Assembly (NCBI GenBank): GCA_039029915.1
Contig: JBCCFD010000375.1
Location: forward strand, 1 to 8,156
Direction of reading: 5' to 3'
Source: QQUD01 sp039029915
Lineage (GTDB): Bacteria > Chloroflexota > Anaerolineae > Promineifilales > Promineifilaceae
DNA length: 8,156 nucleotides
The notes beneath the pieces were generated by a model. It saw only the letters and a program-made list of their open reading frames with translations. It was not told the DNA's origin and searched no databases. Shown piece by piece: positions 1 to 6,143 of this stretch. A program made the position numbers and the translations under genes. Within the stretch, counting starts at the first letter, position 1, and each line of letters begins with the position of its first letter.

Positions 1-1031
1 AGCACGATCTCATCCGGCTCAGGAAACACGGCCGTATCCCGATTGCCTGAATTTAACATCAGCAGCAAATTTGAATCTTTAGGAATATCAACGCCCGCAA
101 TCGTACACGCCTTGCGCGCCACCCGCCGCCACGTACAAACGGATGGATCAAAGCGCATAAGCTCCTCATTGGCATTTGGGATCAAAGCTGGATTTTGGCA
201 CAGCGCGTCCCATTTAGGGCGATCTTCCAGCAAATGCTGAATTGTATTGCTCATTTGGGCTGTAGTTGTCTCATGCCCCGCTACCAGCAGCGTAATCATA
301 CAGCTGGCGATCTCATTGATCGTTAAAATAGCATCGTCCCCATTGCGCATGGCGATCAAATCGCTGATTAAATCGTCCTCAGGCTGGGCCACTTTTTTCT
401 CAACTAGCCCAACGGTATATTTCCAAAATGGAATGAGGTTCTTGGTAAACTCAATCTGCTCTTCCGGAGTCGGGCGACCGTAATAAAGCAGAATGCGATT
501 ATCAGACCAAATTTTAACTTGCGCCACGTCCTCATCTGGCACGCCCAGCACGCGAAAGAGCACCATTGCGGGTAATTCATAGGTCATAGCCGACACAATG
601 TCGACTTTGCCAAGGTTGATAAAGCTGTCAATACGGCCGTTGACCAGCTCCCGAATCTCCGGCTCAAAATGCTTCATGCGACGAGGGGTAAACAAGCGAC
701 TTACCAGCCGCCGAATGCGGGTGTGGCTGGGTGGCACATTGTTTGACAGCACCGGTACGGGCGTGTAATCGCCGTCGTTAAGCATCTCCAGCACCGTTTC
801 AGAAAAGGGTTCAATTGGCGTAATGGTATTTTCGGCCGTGAACGTCTCAAAATCTTGAAAAACCGCCCGAATATCCTCAAACCGCGTCACCACCCAATAA
901 TCAATTTCAGGGCTATAAAACACCGGCTCCTCCCGCCGCGCCTGCGCCATCACCGGATACGGATCGGTTAAATCAAGCGGTTTGAAAGCGTTGCTGAGGT
1001 TTGTGATGGGGCAACTGGTTTGGTTATCCAT
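1..1031 (-). CDS. Cytochrome P450, N-terminal 343 residues (cut by window edge)
   Basis: Soluble bacterial P450 monooxygenase, haem-thiolate, expected to take electrons from separate redox partners. The reading frame is open from the ATG at 1029-1031 to the left edge. It shows the C-helix region HTRIRRLVSRLFTP (about residues 103-116), the I-helix oxygen-activation motif AGHETTT (251-257), the K-helix ExxR as E290-L-M-R293, and the NRDTAVF stretch (330-336). The haem-cysteine loop FGxGxHxCxG must lie beyond the window. An in-frame ATG at 1037 exists, but AAGGA at 1037-1041 sits 5 nt before the ATG at 1031 and would overlap the upstream one, so 1031 is chosen. No membrane anchor is seen. It lies 82 bp downstream of hutH on the same strand and may be co-transcribed, but a P450 is not a known histidine-pathway enzyme. 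The substrate cannot be told from this fragment. Confidence 0.95.
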   Translation of the reverse strand, partial: MDNQTSCPITNLSNAFKPLDLTDPYPVMAQARREEPVFYSPEIDYWVVTRFEDIRAVFQDFETFTAENTITPIEPFSETVLEMLNDGDYTPVPVLSNNVPPSHTRIRRLVSRLFTPRRMKHFEPEIRELVNGRIDSFINLGKVDIVSAMTYELPAMVLFRVLGVPDEDVAQVKIWSDNRILLYYGRPTPEEQIEFTKNLIPFWKYTVGLVEKKVAQPEDDLISDLIAMRNGDDAILTINEIASCMITLLVAGHETTTAQMSNTIQHLLEDRPKWDALCQNPALIPNANEELMRFDPSVCTWRRVARKACTIAGVDIPKDSNLLLMLNSGNRDTAVFPEPDEIV

Positions 1032-1043
1032 GATCATCCTTTT

Positions 1044-1078
1044 TTAGAAGAGAGAAAAGAGAAGAGATAAGAGAAACA
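1044..1078. repeat. Degenerate heptanucleotide array (AGA-type)
   Basis: Five consecutive 7-base units in register: TTAGAAG, AGAGAAA, AGAGAAG, AGATAAG, AGAAACA. The plus strand is almost purely purine, so the P450 leader transcript would carry a pyrimidine tract just before its AAGGA ribosome binding site. It is one of four heptad arrays in this window, each with a different unit. The units are degenerate, and low purine complexity alone could give part of the pattern. Confidence 0.55.
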
Positions 1079-1096
1079 GCTCGGCAACCAAACCGA

Positions 1097-1137
1097 TCCC
1101 TGATCCCCAATCCCTACTCCCTAATCCCCAATTCCCG
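1097..1137. repeat. Degenerate heptanucleotide array (TCCCnAn) with G-quadruplex motif on the minus strand
   Basis: Units in register from 1097: TCCCTGA, TCCCCAA, TCCCTAC, TCCCTAA, TCCCCAA, then the diverged TTCCCGT. The array continues into the end of hutH: the stop codon (1114-1116) and the last residues ELGIRE are made of repeat units. On the transcribed (minus) sense the G-runs at 1134-1136, 1126-1129, 1119-1121, 1112-1114, 1105-1108 and 1098-1100 are separated by 3-4 nt loops, which meets the usual G3+N1-7 quadruplex pattern. It resembles the short tandemly repeated heptamers (STRR) known in cyanobacteria. Confidence 0.75.
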
Positions 1138-2667
1138 TTCCACCGCATTCTTCAGCACCCCATCCGCCACCAGCACCCGAATTTTTTCCATAATCGGGGC
1201 AAGGACGGTGTCCTGAGCAATAAACGGCACGTGCTCCCGAAGCAGATTGTAGGCAACGGCCGTTCCTCTACCCAGCTGCACATCACCCATCGCCCTGCGC
1301 CGAAAATCAATACCCTGTGCGGCAGAGAGCAGTTCAATGGCCACAATCGTTTCCACATGCTGCAGAACGCGCTCCGTGTGCCGAACGGCCGTAGCGCCCA
1401 TGCTGACGTGATCTTCCACATTTGCGCTGCTGGGGATCGTATCTGAACTAGCCGGATGTGCCAGCACTTTATTTTCAGAGGCCAAGGCGGCAGCCGTATA
1501 GTGTGCGATCATCAACCCACTTTCCAAGCCACCGTTGGCCGTTAAAAACATCGGCAGAACGCCGTGGTTACTGTCCGAATCGACTAGCCGATTGATGCGC
1601 CGCTCGCTCATGTTGCCCAGATCAGTAATCGCCAGCTTCATATAATCCATGGCTAGCGCAATCGGTTCACCGTGGAAGTTACCTGCTGAGACCACATCAA
1701 TGTGCCCTGTTTCATCATCGACAAAGATGATCGGATTGTCATTCACGGCGTTTAGCTCAATATCGATCACCCATTGAGCGTAGGCAATAGCATCACGAAC
1801 GCCCCCATGCACCTGCGGCACACAGCGTAACGTGTACGGATCTTGCACGTTGTTAGGGTCATCAGTCCGTAAAAATTGGCTTTCCGCCACTAAATTTCGT
1901 AAAAAGCGGGCGCAATCAATCTGGCGTGGATGAGGGCGCACTTCATGCACGCGCGCATCATAAGCCCGATCGGTGCCGTTGAGTGCTTCGAGGCTCATAC
2001 AGGCGGCAATATCAGCCGTGAGAGCAAGGTTGATGGCACGACGCACAAGCAGGGCACCTGACCCCACCATAAAGGTGGTGCCGTTGAGAATGGCTAGCCC
2101 TTCTTTGGCCTGTAGCTCAATCGGAGACAGGCCAACGCGCTCAAGAGCAGAACGGCCGTTTATGCGCTCGCCCCGCACAAATGCTTCCCCTTCTCCAATC
2201 ATGACTAAAGCGAGATGGGCCAATGGCGCTAAATCTCCACTGGCGCCCAGAGAGCCTTGGCTAGGGATGCATGGATGAACGCCACGGTTAAGCATCTCAA
2301 TAAGCAGTTCTAACACGGCCAACCGCACTCCTGAAAATCCTTTAGCCAGCGTGTTTGCCCGCACGAGCAGCATACTGCGCACGATTTGTTCATTCAGCAG
2401 CGGGCCAACCCCAACGGCGTGACTTCGCACCAAATTGAGCTGGAGAGCCTTCACCTCGTCGGGCGAGATCAGCTTGTCTTTAAAACGGCCAAATCCGGTT
2501 GTGATGCCATAGGCGATTTGTCCGTCTGACACCAGTTTATCAACGGCCGTTCTTGACCGTTCGATAGCTGGGATCGCTAATGGATCAAGCTGGGTTAAAC
2601 GGCCGTTTGCCACCGCAACCACATCGTCTACTTTAAGTTCATTTCCTGAAATTGTGAGTGGGTTCAT
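1114..2667 (-). CDS. hutH: Histidine ammonia-lyase (histidase)
   Basis: Cytoplasmic enzyme that removes ammonia from L-histidine to give trans-urocanate, the first step of histidine degradation. It uses the MIO prosthetic group, made autocatalytically from Ala-Ser-Gly. Numbered from the ATG at 2665-2667, the protein has 517 residues, the MIO triad A142-S143-G144 inside GSLGASGDLAPLAH, the catalytic Tyr53 in YGITTGFG, and His83 in RSHAVGVG. These match the positions I recall for Pseudomonas putida histidase, and the Ser-His pair fits histidine rather than Phe or Tyr lyases. A TTG at 2673 extends the frame by two residues, but GGGGA at 2675-2679 lies 7 nt before the ATG and would touch the TTG, so the ATG is preferred. 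It follows hutU by 113 bp with a GC-rich hairpin between. Five copies of ACGGCCGT lie in it, coding either NGR or TAV. The 3' end is built from a heptad repeat. Confidence 0.98.
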   Translation of the reverse strand: MNPLTISGNELKVDDVVAVANGRLTQLDPLAIPAIERSRTAVDKLVSDGQIAYGITTGFGRFKDKLISPDEVKALQLNLVRSHAVGVGPLLNEQIVRSMLLVRANTLAKGFSGVRLAVLELLIEMLNRGVHPCIPSQGSLGASGDLAPLAHLALVMIGEGEAFVRGERINGRSALERVGLSPIELQAKEGLAILNGTTFMVGSGALLVRRAINLALTADIAACMSLEALNGTDRAYDARVHEVRPHPRQIDCARFLRNLVAESQFLRTDDPNNVQDPYTLRCVPQVHGGVRDAIAYAQWVIDIELNAVNDNPIIFVDDETGHIDVVSAGNFHGEPIALAMDYMKLAITDLGNMSERRINRLVDSDSNHGVLPMFLTANGGLESGLMIAHYTAAALASENKVLAHPASSDTIPSSANVEDHVSMGATAVRHTERVLQHVETIVAIELLSAAQGIDFRRRAMGDVQLGRGTAVAYNLLREHVPFIAQDTVLAPIMEKIRVLVADGVLKNAVERELGIRE

Positions 2668-2683
2668 ATCCAAATCCCCGTTA

Positions 2684-2703
2684 AGACGCCCGCCGGGGCG
2701 TCT
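2684..2703. promoter_or_regulatory. GC-rich hairpin in the hutU-hutH gap
   Basis: AGACGCCC (2684-2691) and GGGCGTCT (2696-2703) form a perfect 8-bp stem with a 4-nt loop. In hut transcripts (minus strand) it ends about 5 nt before the GGGGA ribosome binding site of hutH. No U-run follows, so it is not a classic terminator. It could slow ribosome loading on hutH, act as an mRNA processing or stability element, or cause partial termination. The remaining part of the 113-bp gap (2668-2780) shows no gene; an AT-rich stretch at 2726-2755 has no convincing promoter pair. Confidence 0.5.
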
Positions 2704-2780
2704 AGGGCAGCCAACACTCCCCTAATCTAATATAAGGCAATGTTTGAAATATAGGCGCATCAGCGACGACGTCTCTACAT

Positions 2781-4442
2781 TTAGCTGTTCAATGACGACA
2801 TCGGTATCTTCACACCGCGCTCTTTGGCTACTTCCTGCGCGCGTTCATACCCGGCATCAGCATGGCGAGCCACACCAATACCCGGATCAGCCAGCAAAAC
2901 CCGCTCAAGACGGGCAGCCGCTTTTGGTGTGCCGTCGGCCACAATTACTTGGCCAGCGTGCAGGCTATAACCGATGCCCACACCGCCGCCGTGATGAAAG
3001 CTCACCCAAGTGGCACCGTTAGCGGTGTTGAGCAAGGCATTCAAAATCGCCCAGTCCGCAATCGCGTCGGAGCCATCTTTCATCCCTTCCGTTTCCCGAT
3101 TGGGGCTAGCCACTGAACCGGTGTCCAGATGATCACGCCCAATCACAATGGGGGCTTTCACTTTGCCCGAAGCCACCAGTTCATTGAATTTCAACCCGGC
3201 CAAATGCCGTTCGCCGTACCCCAGCCAGCAAATGCGAGCGGGCAGCCCTTGAAACTCAATATCCCGCTGCGCCATCTTGATCCACCGTTCCAGGTGCTTA
3301 TCTTCAGGGAACAGTTCTAAAATCGCCTTGTCCGTTTCGTAAATATCTTGCGGATCGCCTGAGAGGGCCACCCAGCGGAATGGCCCTTTGCCTTCGCAGA
3401 ACAACGGCCGTATATAAGCTGGCACAAATCCTGGATAATCAAACGCATTTTTTAGCCCGTTATCGTAAGCCCGCTGGCGCAAATTGTTGCCGTAATCAAA
3501 AACAACAGCCCCTTTTGCCTGCCAATCCAGCATCGCTTGAACGTGGGTCGTCATCGAATCAACGGCCTGTTTTTGATACCCATCAGGGTCAGAGAGGCGC
3601 AGCTTGGCCGCTTCGTCCACGCTCATGCCAGCCGGAATATAGCCATACATCGGGTCGTGGGCGGAGGTTTGGTCAGTCACCACATCAGGCACGATGTCGA
3701 GGGCAACCAGCTTGGGCAAGATTTCGGCTGCATTCCCCACCAGGGCAACAGATAACGGCCGTTTTTCATCCACCGCCTCGTTTACCCACGTCATGGCCTC
3801 TTCAAGATCATGGGTCATTTTATCAACCTGACGCATTTTAAGCCGACGCTCCGCTCGCCACGCATCCACCTCAACAAAAAGCCCAACGCCCCCATTCATC
3901 GTGACGGCTAGCGGCTGTGCGCCCCCCATTTCACCCAGCCCGGCCGTCAGCACAAACTTACCCTTCAGCCCGTCCCAACCGTTTTGCTGGGCCAAGGAGC
4001 CAAACGTTTCGTAGGTGCCCTGCAAAATGCCCTGAGTGCCGATGTAAATCCAGCTTCCAGCCGTCATCTGCCCGTACATAATGAGCCCCTCTTTCTCCCA
4101 TTTATCAAAATTTTCTTGGGTGGCCCACTGAGGCACAATGTTGGAGTTGGCAATCAAAACGCGCGGGGCATCTTCATGCGTCCGAAAAACACCGACCGGT
4201 TTACCAGACTGGACTAACAGCGTTTCATTCGGTTCAAGCTGCTCCAGCGATGTCAAAATCGCATCAAACGATTCCCAATTTCGCGCCGCCTTGCCGCGTC
4301 CCCCGTAAACAATCAGATTATCAGGGTCAAAAGCGACATCGGGATCGATGTTATTTTGAATCATGCGGTAAGCGGCTTCGATGAGCCAATTTTTACAATT
4401 TAATGTTGTGCCTGTTGGGGCGTGAACTATACGTTTGGGCAT
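2781..4442 (-). CDS. hutU: Urocanate hydratase (urocanase)
   Basis: Cytoplasmic NAD+-dependent enzyme that adds water to urocanate to give 4-imidazolone-5-propionate, the second step of histidine degradation; the NAD+ is a tightly bound electrophilic catalyst. At 553 residues it is full length (family about 550-560). Seen in order: GGRGKAARNW (47-56), QSGKPVGVFRTHEDAPRV (78-95), MYGQMTAGSWIYIGTQG (122-138), the glycine-rich NAD+ segment GLGEMGGAQ (168-176), CWLGYGER (405-412) with the conserved active-site Cys405, and IGRDHLDTGSVASPNRET (434-451). The start has a strong GGAGGA ribosome binding site (4447-4452) four nt before the ATG. It lies 123 bp downstream of the hutC-like regulator and upstream of hutH, the usual hut grouping. 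Two ACGGCCGT copies fall in it (3404, 3755), both coding Arg-Pro. Confidence 0.98.
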   Translation of the reverse strand: MPKRIVHAPTGTTLNCKNWLIEAAYRMIQNNIDPDVAFDPDNLIVYGGRGKAARNWESFDAILTSLEQLEPNETLLVQSGKPVGVFRTHEDAPRVLIANSNIVPQWATQENFDKWEKEGLIMYGQMTAGSWIYIGTQGILQGTYETFGSLAQQNGWDGLKGKFVLTAGLGEMGGAQPLAVTMNGGVGLFVEVDAWRAERRLKMRQVDKMTHDLEEAMTWVNEAVDEKRPLSVALVGNAAEILPKLVALDIVPDVVTDQTSAHDPMYGYIPAGMSVDEAAKLRLSDPDGYQKQAVDSMTTHVQAMLDWQAKGAVVFDYGNNLRQRAYDNGLKNAFDYPGFVPAYIRPLFCEGKGPFRWVALSGDPQDIYETDKAILELFPEDKHLERWIKMAQRDIEFQGLPARICWLGYGERHLAGLKFNELVASGKVKAPIVIGRDHLDTGSVASPNRETEGMKDGSDAIADWAILNALLNTANGATWVSFHHGGGVGIGYSLHAGQVIVADGTPKAAARLERVLLADPGIGVARHADAGYERAQEVAKERGVKIPMSSLNS

Positions 4443-4463
4443 AGGTTCCTCCGGGAAATAGTG

Positions 4464-4491
4464 TCAAGTTTCAGGTATCAGGTGTCAGGTT
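4464..4491. repeat. Degenerate heptanucleotide array (TCAGGTn)
   Basis: Four 7-base units in register in the hutC-hutU gap: TCAAGTT, TCAGGTA, TCAGGTG, TCAGGTT. It lies 11 bp upstream of the hutU ribosome binding site, so it is in the hutU leader. It has the same period as the other arrays here but an unrelated unit. I see no promoter in this 123-bp gap, which fits read-through from hutC. Confidence 0.7.
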
Positions 4492-4508
4492 AACAAGAGC
4501 ACAAGGAG

Positions 4509-4528
4509 CGATGGGGCCAAAGCCATCG
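4509..4528. other. Small inverted repeat between hutC and hutU
   Basis: CGATGG (4509-4514) and CCATCG (4523-4528) are perfect 6-bp arms around an 8-nt loop; an alternative pairing of GGC with GCC inside the loop is possible. It lies between two heptad arrays in the leader of hutU. No U-run follows on either strand, so a terminator role is not supported. Confidence 0.35.
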
Positions 4529-4535
4529 AGCACTT

Positions 4536-4570
4536 TTCATCCTTCTTCCTTCTGACTTCATCCTTTTAAA
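4536..4570. repeat. Degenerate heptanucleotide array (TTCnTCC) over the end of the hutC-like gene
   Basis: Units in register: TTCATCC, TTCTTCC, TTCTGAC, TTCATCC, then the diverged TTTTAAA. The regulator's stop codon (4566-4568) lies inside the last unit, and an ACGGCCGT copy starts at 4574. This is the second array in the window that runs through a stop codon, as at the end of hutH. Confidence 0.65.
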
Positions 4571-5333
4571 GCGACGGCCGTAAATTCGCGCCTAAATCTA
4601 AGCGATGGTCGAGATAGATAGCTTTAAACCAGACGGCTGGGACTTGGGTATTGACGCGCTCGGTGTAGGTTAGACGATCAATGAAAAAAGCGGCCGTGCC
4701 GGTTTTTGGACCGGTCAAATCATGCTTTGAGTTGATAGCAAACAGTTCAAGATGCTGAGCATCGAGAACACCAGCCTCTACGGTATGGGTCATTTTCACC
4801 AGTGGGATTTGATATTTATTGACTAACAGATCGTGAATGGCGTCATCTTCCAAATTTTCGCTGAGCAAGTTGGGACAAAGATATTCTGCTAAATATCGCG
4901 TTTCGTGAGCGACAGGCTGACCATCAGCTAAGCGAAGGCGGCTAATTTGAATAACGGGTTCGTTTTTAGGAAGCTGAAGCTTTTCGGCTAGTTCAGGTGT
5001 GGCGGGTTGGGTAACGGCCGTTAACAGTTTTGTTGACGGCACGCGCCCTTGTCGAATCAAAGCTTGAGCAAAAGGTTCCAATGAAAAGAGCGTTGATTGA
5101 TTTTGCTTTGCCGAAACAAAAGTGCCATTTCCACGCTCGCGCCGAATGAGCCCTTCACTATCAAGCTGTTGAATCGCCTGCCGAACGGTCCCCCGACTCA
5201 CAGCATACTTTTCACAAAGTGCTTCTTCAGTAGGCATCTGATCATTAGGTTTAAGCTCTCCCGATTCGATCAGGGTCACTAAATCTTGAGCGATTTGAAA
5301 ATATTTGGGTAAAGGTGGGGTTTTTAGGGTCAT
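4566..5333 (-). CDS. hutC: GntR-family regulator, HutC subfamily (UTRA domain)
   Basis: DNA-binding repressor, most likely of this hut cluster, with urocanate as the probable ligand as for known HutC proteins. Length 255, usual for the subfamily (about 240-250). Residues 9-76 form the GntR winged helix: PLPKYFQIAQDLVTLIESG, LPTEEAL-type MPTEEALCEKYAVSRGTV recognition region (33-50), and GNGTFV wing (68-73). Residues about 84-250 fit the UTRA ligand-binding fold (PVIQISRLRLADGQPVAHE; final VWFKAIYLDHRLDL). It is the first gene of the minus-strand cluster and is divergent from the cyclase gene. The ATG at 5331-5333 has no good ribosome binding site: GGAA lies 13 nt upstream, and the space between is filled by the palindrome AACGGCCGTT. 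An operator of HutC type lies 28 bp upstream, so autoregulation is likely. The hutC symbol rests on domain type plus context; the true ligand is inferred. Confidence 0.88.
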   Translation of the reverse strand: MTLKTPPLPKYFQIAQDLVTLIESGELKPNDQMPTEEALCEKYAVSRGTVRQAIQQLDSEGLIRRERGNGTFVSAKQNQSTLFSLEPFAQALIRQGRVPSTKLLTAVTQPATPELAEKLQLPKNEPVIQISRLRLADGQPVAHETRYLAEYLCPNLLSENLEDDAIHDLLVNKYQIPLVKMTHTVEAGVLDAQHLELFAINSKHDLTGPKTGTAAFFIDRLTYTERVNTQVPAVWFKAIYLDHRLDLGANLRPSL

Positions 5334-5352
5334 AAACGGCCGTTAGTTCCAT

Positions 5353-5380
5353 TTGTCCAGTTGTCTATACAATTTATATT
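5353..5380 (+). promoter_or_regulatory. Candidate sigma-70-type promoter toward the cyclase gene
   Basis: TTGTCC (5353-5358) and TATATT (5375-5380) are separated by 16 bp, and the HutC-type operator (5361-5372) falls exactly in the spacer, a normal position for repression. The -35 match is only moderate. A second -10-like TATACT (5432-5437) just before the ATG is an alternative. Confidence 0.35.
5361..5372. promoter_or_regulatory. HutC-subfamily operator TTGTCTATACAA
   Basis: The core GTCTATAC (5363-5370) fits the HutC-subfamily consensus GT-N-TA-N-AC exactly, and the flanks extend it to a 12-bp palindrome broken only at the two N positions. It lies between the divergent regulator and cyclase starts, so one site could control both directions. 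I found no other perfect GTnTAnAC when reading the hut gaps. Confidence 0.72.
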
Positions 5381-5392
5381 TTACTTCAAACA

Positions 5393-5421
5393 GTGTAGAA
5401 AACAAATATCGTCTTCTACAC
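5393..5421. promoter_or_regulatory. Perfect 8-bp inverted repeat upstream of the cyclase gene
   Basis: GTGTAGAA (5393-5400) and TTCTACAC (5414-5421) are exact reverse complements, 21 bp centre to centre, about two helical turns. Each arm also matches the HutC core GTnTAnAC with one mismatch, at the outer position facing the other arm. They may be weaker auxiliary sites for the same regulator, or an operator for another dimeric factor. Confidence 0.5.
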
Positions 5422-5444
5422 GCATCTTTTTTATACTTAAGAGC

Positions 5445-6134
5445 ATGAAACTTATCGATTTAAGCCAAGAAATTTTTCCCGGGATGCCCGTATTCAGCGG
5501 GCACCCAGAAGTTGAAATGGAACCAGCCGACACCCACGAAGCCCGAGCTGGCGTCCAAAATCCGACAACCCTTTCCCCTACCGTCCATAAAATGACCTTT
5601 GGCGAACACACCGGCACGCATGTTGATGCGTACAATCATTTTCTGCCGGAGCTTCGCGACAAAGGAATTGACACGATGCCACTCGAAAGGTTTTTCACAT
5701 CAGCATTCTGTATTGATTGTTCAGATAAGGGATTACTGGAGCTAATCACGCTTGAGGAAGTTAAAGCGGCCATTAAAAAGGCAGGTCAACAGGTGCAGCC
5801 GAATGACACCATCTTGATTTATACAGACCATTATCGACGTTACTTTGGCACAGAGGATTGGGTAAATGGACCAGGCATTTCGGCCGAAGTAGCCCAATGG
5901 TTTGGTGAGCAAAAGATTGCTGCGTTTGGCGTCGAAATGCGCTCACCGGGAGTGCGCAAAGTCTCAAACGTTGAGGTTCACACTATTTGTGGCCAAATGG
6001 GATTCACGCACTACGAGAATTTGGTCAACTTGCATGAGCTGGTGGGAAACGGCCGTTTTCAATTTATTGGCCTACCTTTGAAAATAAGAGGGGGCACAGG
6101 CTCGCCAGTCCGAGCCGTGGCCCTTCTTTCGTAA
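5445..6134 (+). CDS. Cyclase family / kynurenine formamidase-like metal-dependent hydrolase
   Basis: A 229-residue member of the cyclase superfamily (Pfam Cyclase, PF04199), metal-dependent enzymes that hydrolyse formamides (kynurenine formamidase) or cyclic amides (isatin hydrolase). The signature HxGTHxDxxxH is present as H55-T-G-T-H59-V-D61-A-Y-N-H65; the usual Pro after the Asp is Tyr-Asn here. H179 (VHTI) and E191 (ENLVNL) are 12 residues apart, the same spacing as the catalytic His-Glu pair I recall from KynB. The protein is probably cytoplasmic; no signal peptide is seen. The ATG at 5445 gives the family's usual start (MKLIDLSQEI); a TTG at 5361 would add 28 residues that look non-coding and would overlap the operator. 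No clear ribosome binding site precedes the ATG. It shares the promoter region and HutC-type operator with the hut regulator, which suggests a hydrolytic role near histidine breakdown. The substrate is unknown. Confidence 0.92.
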   Translation: MKLIDLSQEIFPGMPVFSGHPEVEMEPADTHEARAGVQNPTTLSPTVHKMTFGEHTGTHVDAYNHFLPELRDKGIDTMPLERFFTSAFCIDCSDKGLLELITLEEVKAAIKKAGQQVQPNDTILIYTDHYRRYFGTEDWVNGPGISAEVAQWFGEQKIAAFGVEMRSPGVRKVSNVEVHTICGQMGFTHYENLVNLHELVGNGRFQFIGLPLKIRGGTGSPVRAVALLS

Positions 6135-6143
6135 TCATGACGA

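Noticed and set aside
43..483. Plus-strand open frames at 43-240 and 247-483.
   Set aside because: They are antisense to a clear cytochrome P450 frame with I-helix and ExxR motifs.
1044..1137. Heptad arrays as a CRISPR or direct-repeat/spacer array.
   Set aside because: The units are contiguous 7-mers with no spacers, and no cas genes are present.
1152..2278. Open frames within hutH on both strands (1152-1421, 1231-1446, 1973-2278).
   Set aside because: They are shadows of the hutH frame with no recognisable family and no supported start.
2668..2673. TTG start at 2673 for hutH.
   Set aside because: GGGGA would be next to it; the ATG at 2667 has proper spacing and gives residue numbers that agree with characterised histidase.
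2744..4217. Several plus-strand open frames (for example 2744-3022, 3380-3841, 3984-4217) inside hutU.
   Set aside because: They are antisense to a full-length, strongly conserved urocanase, have low-complexity or atypical composition, and have no recognisable domains.
5361..5444. TTG start at 5361 for the cyclase, adding 28 residues.
   Set aside because: The extra residues look non-coding, would span the operator and inverted repeat, and the family normally starts at the MKLIDLSQEI stretch.
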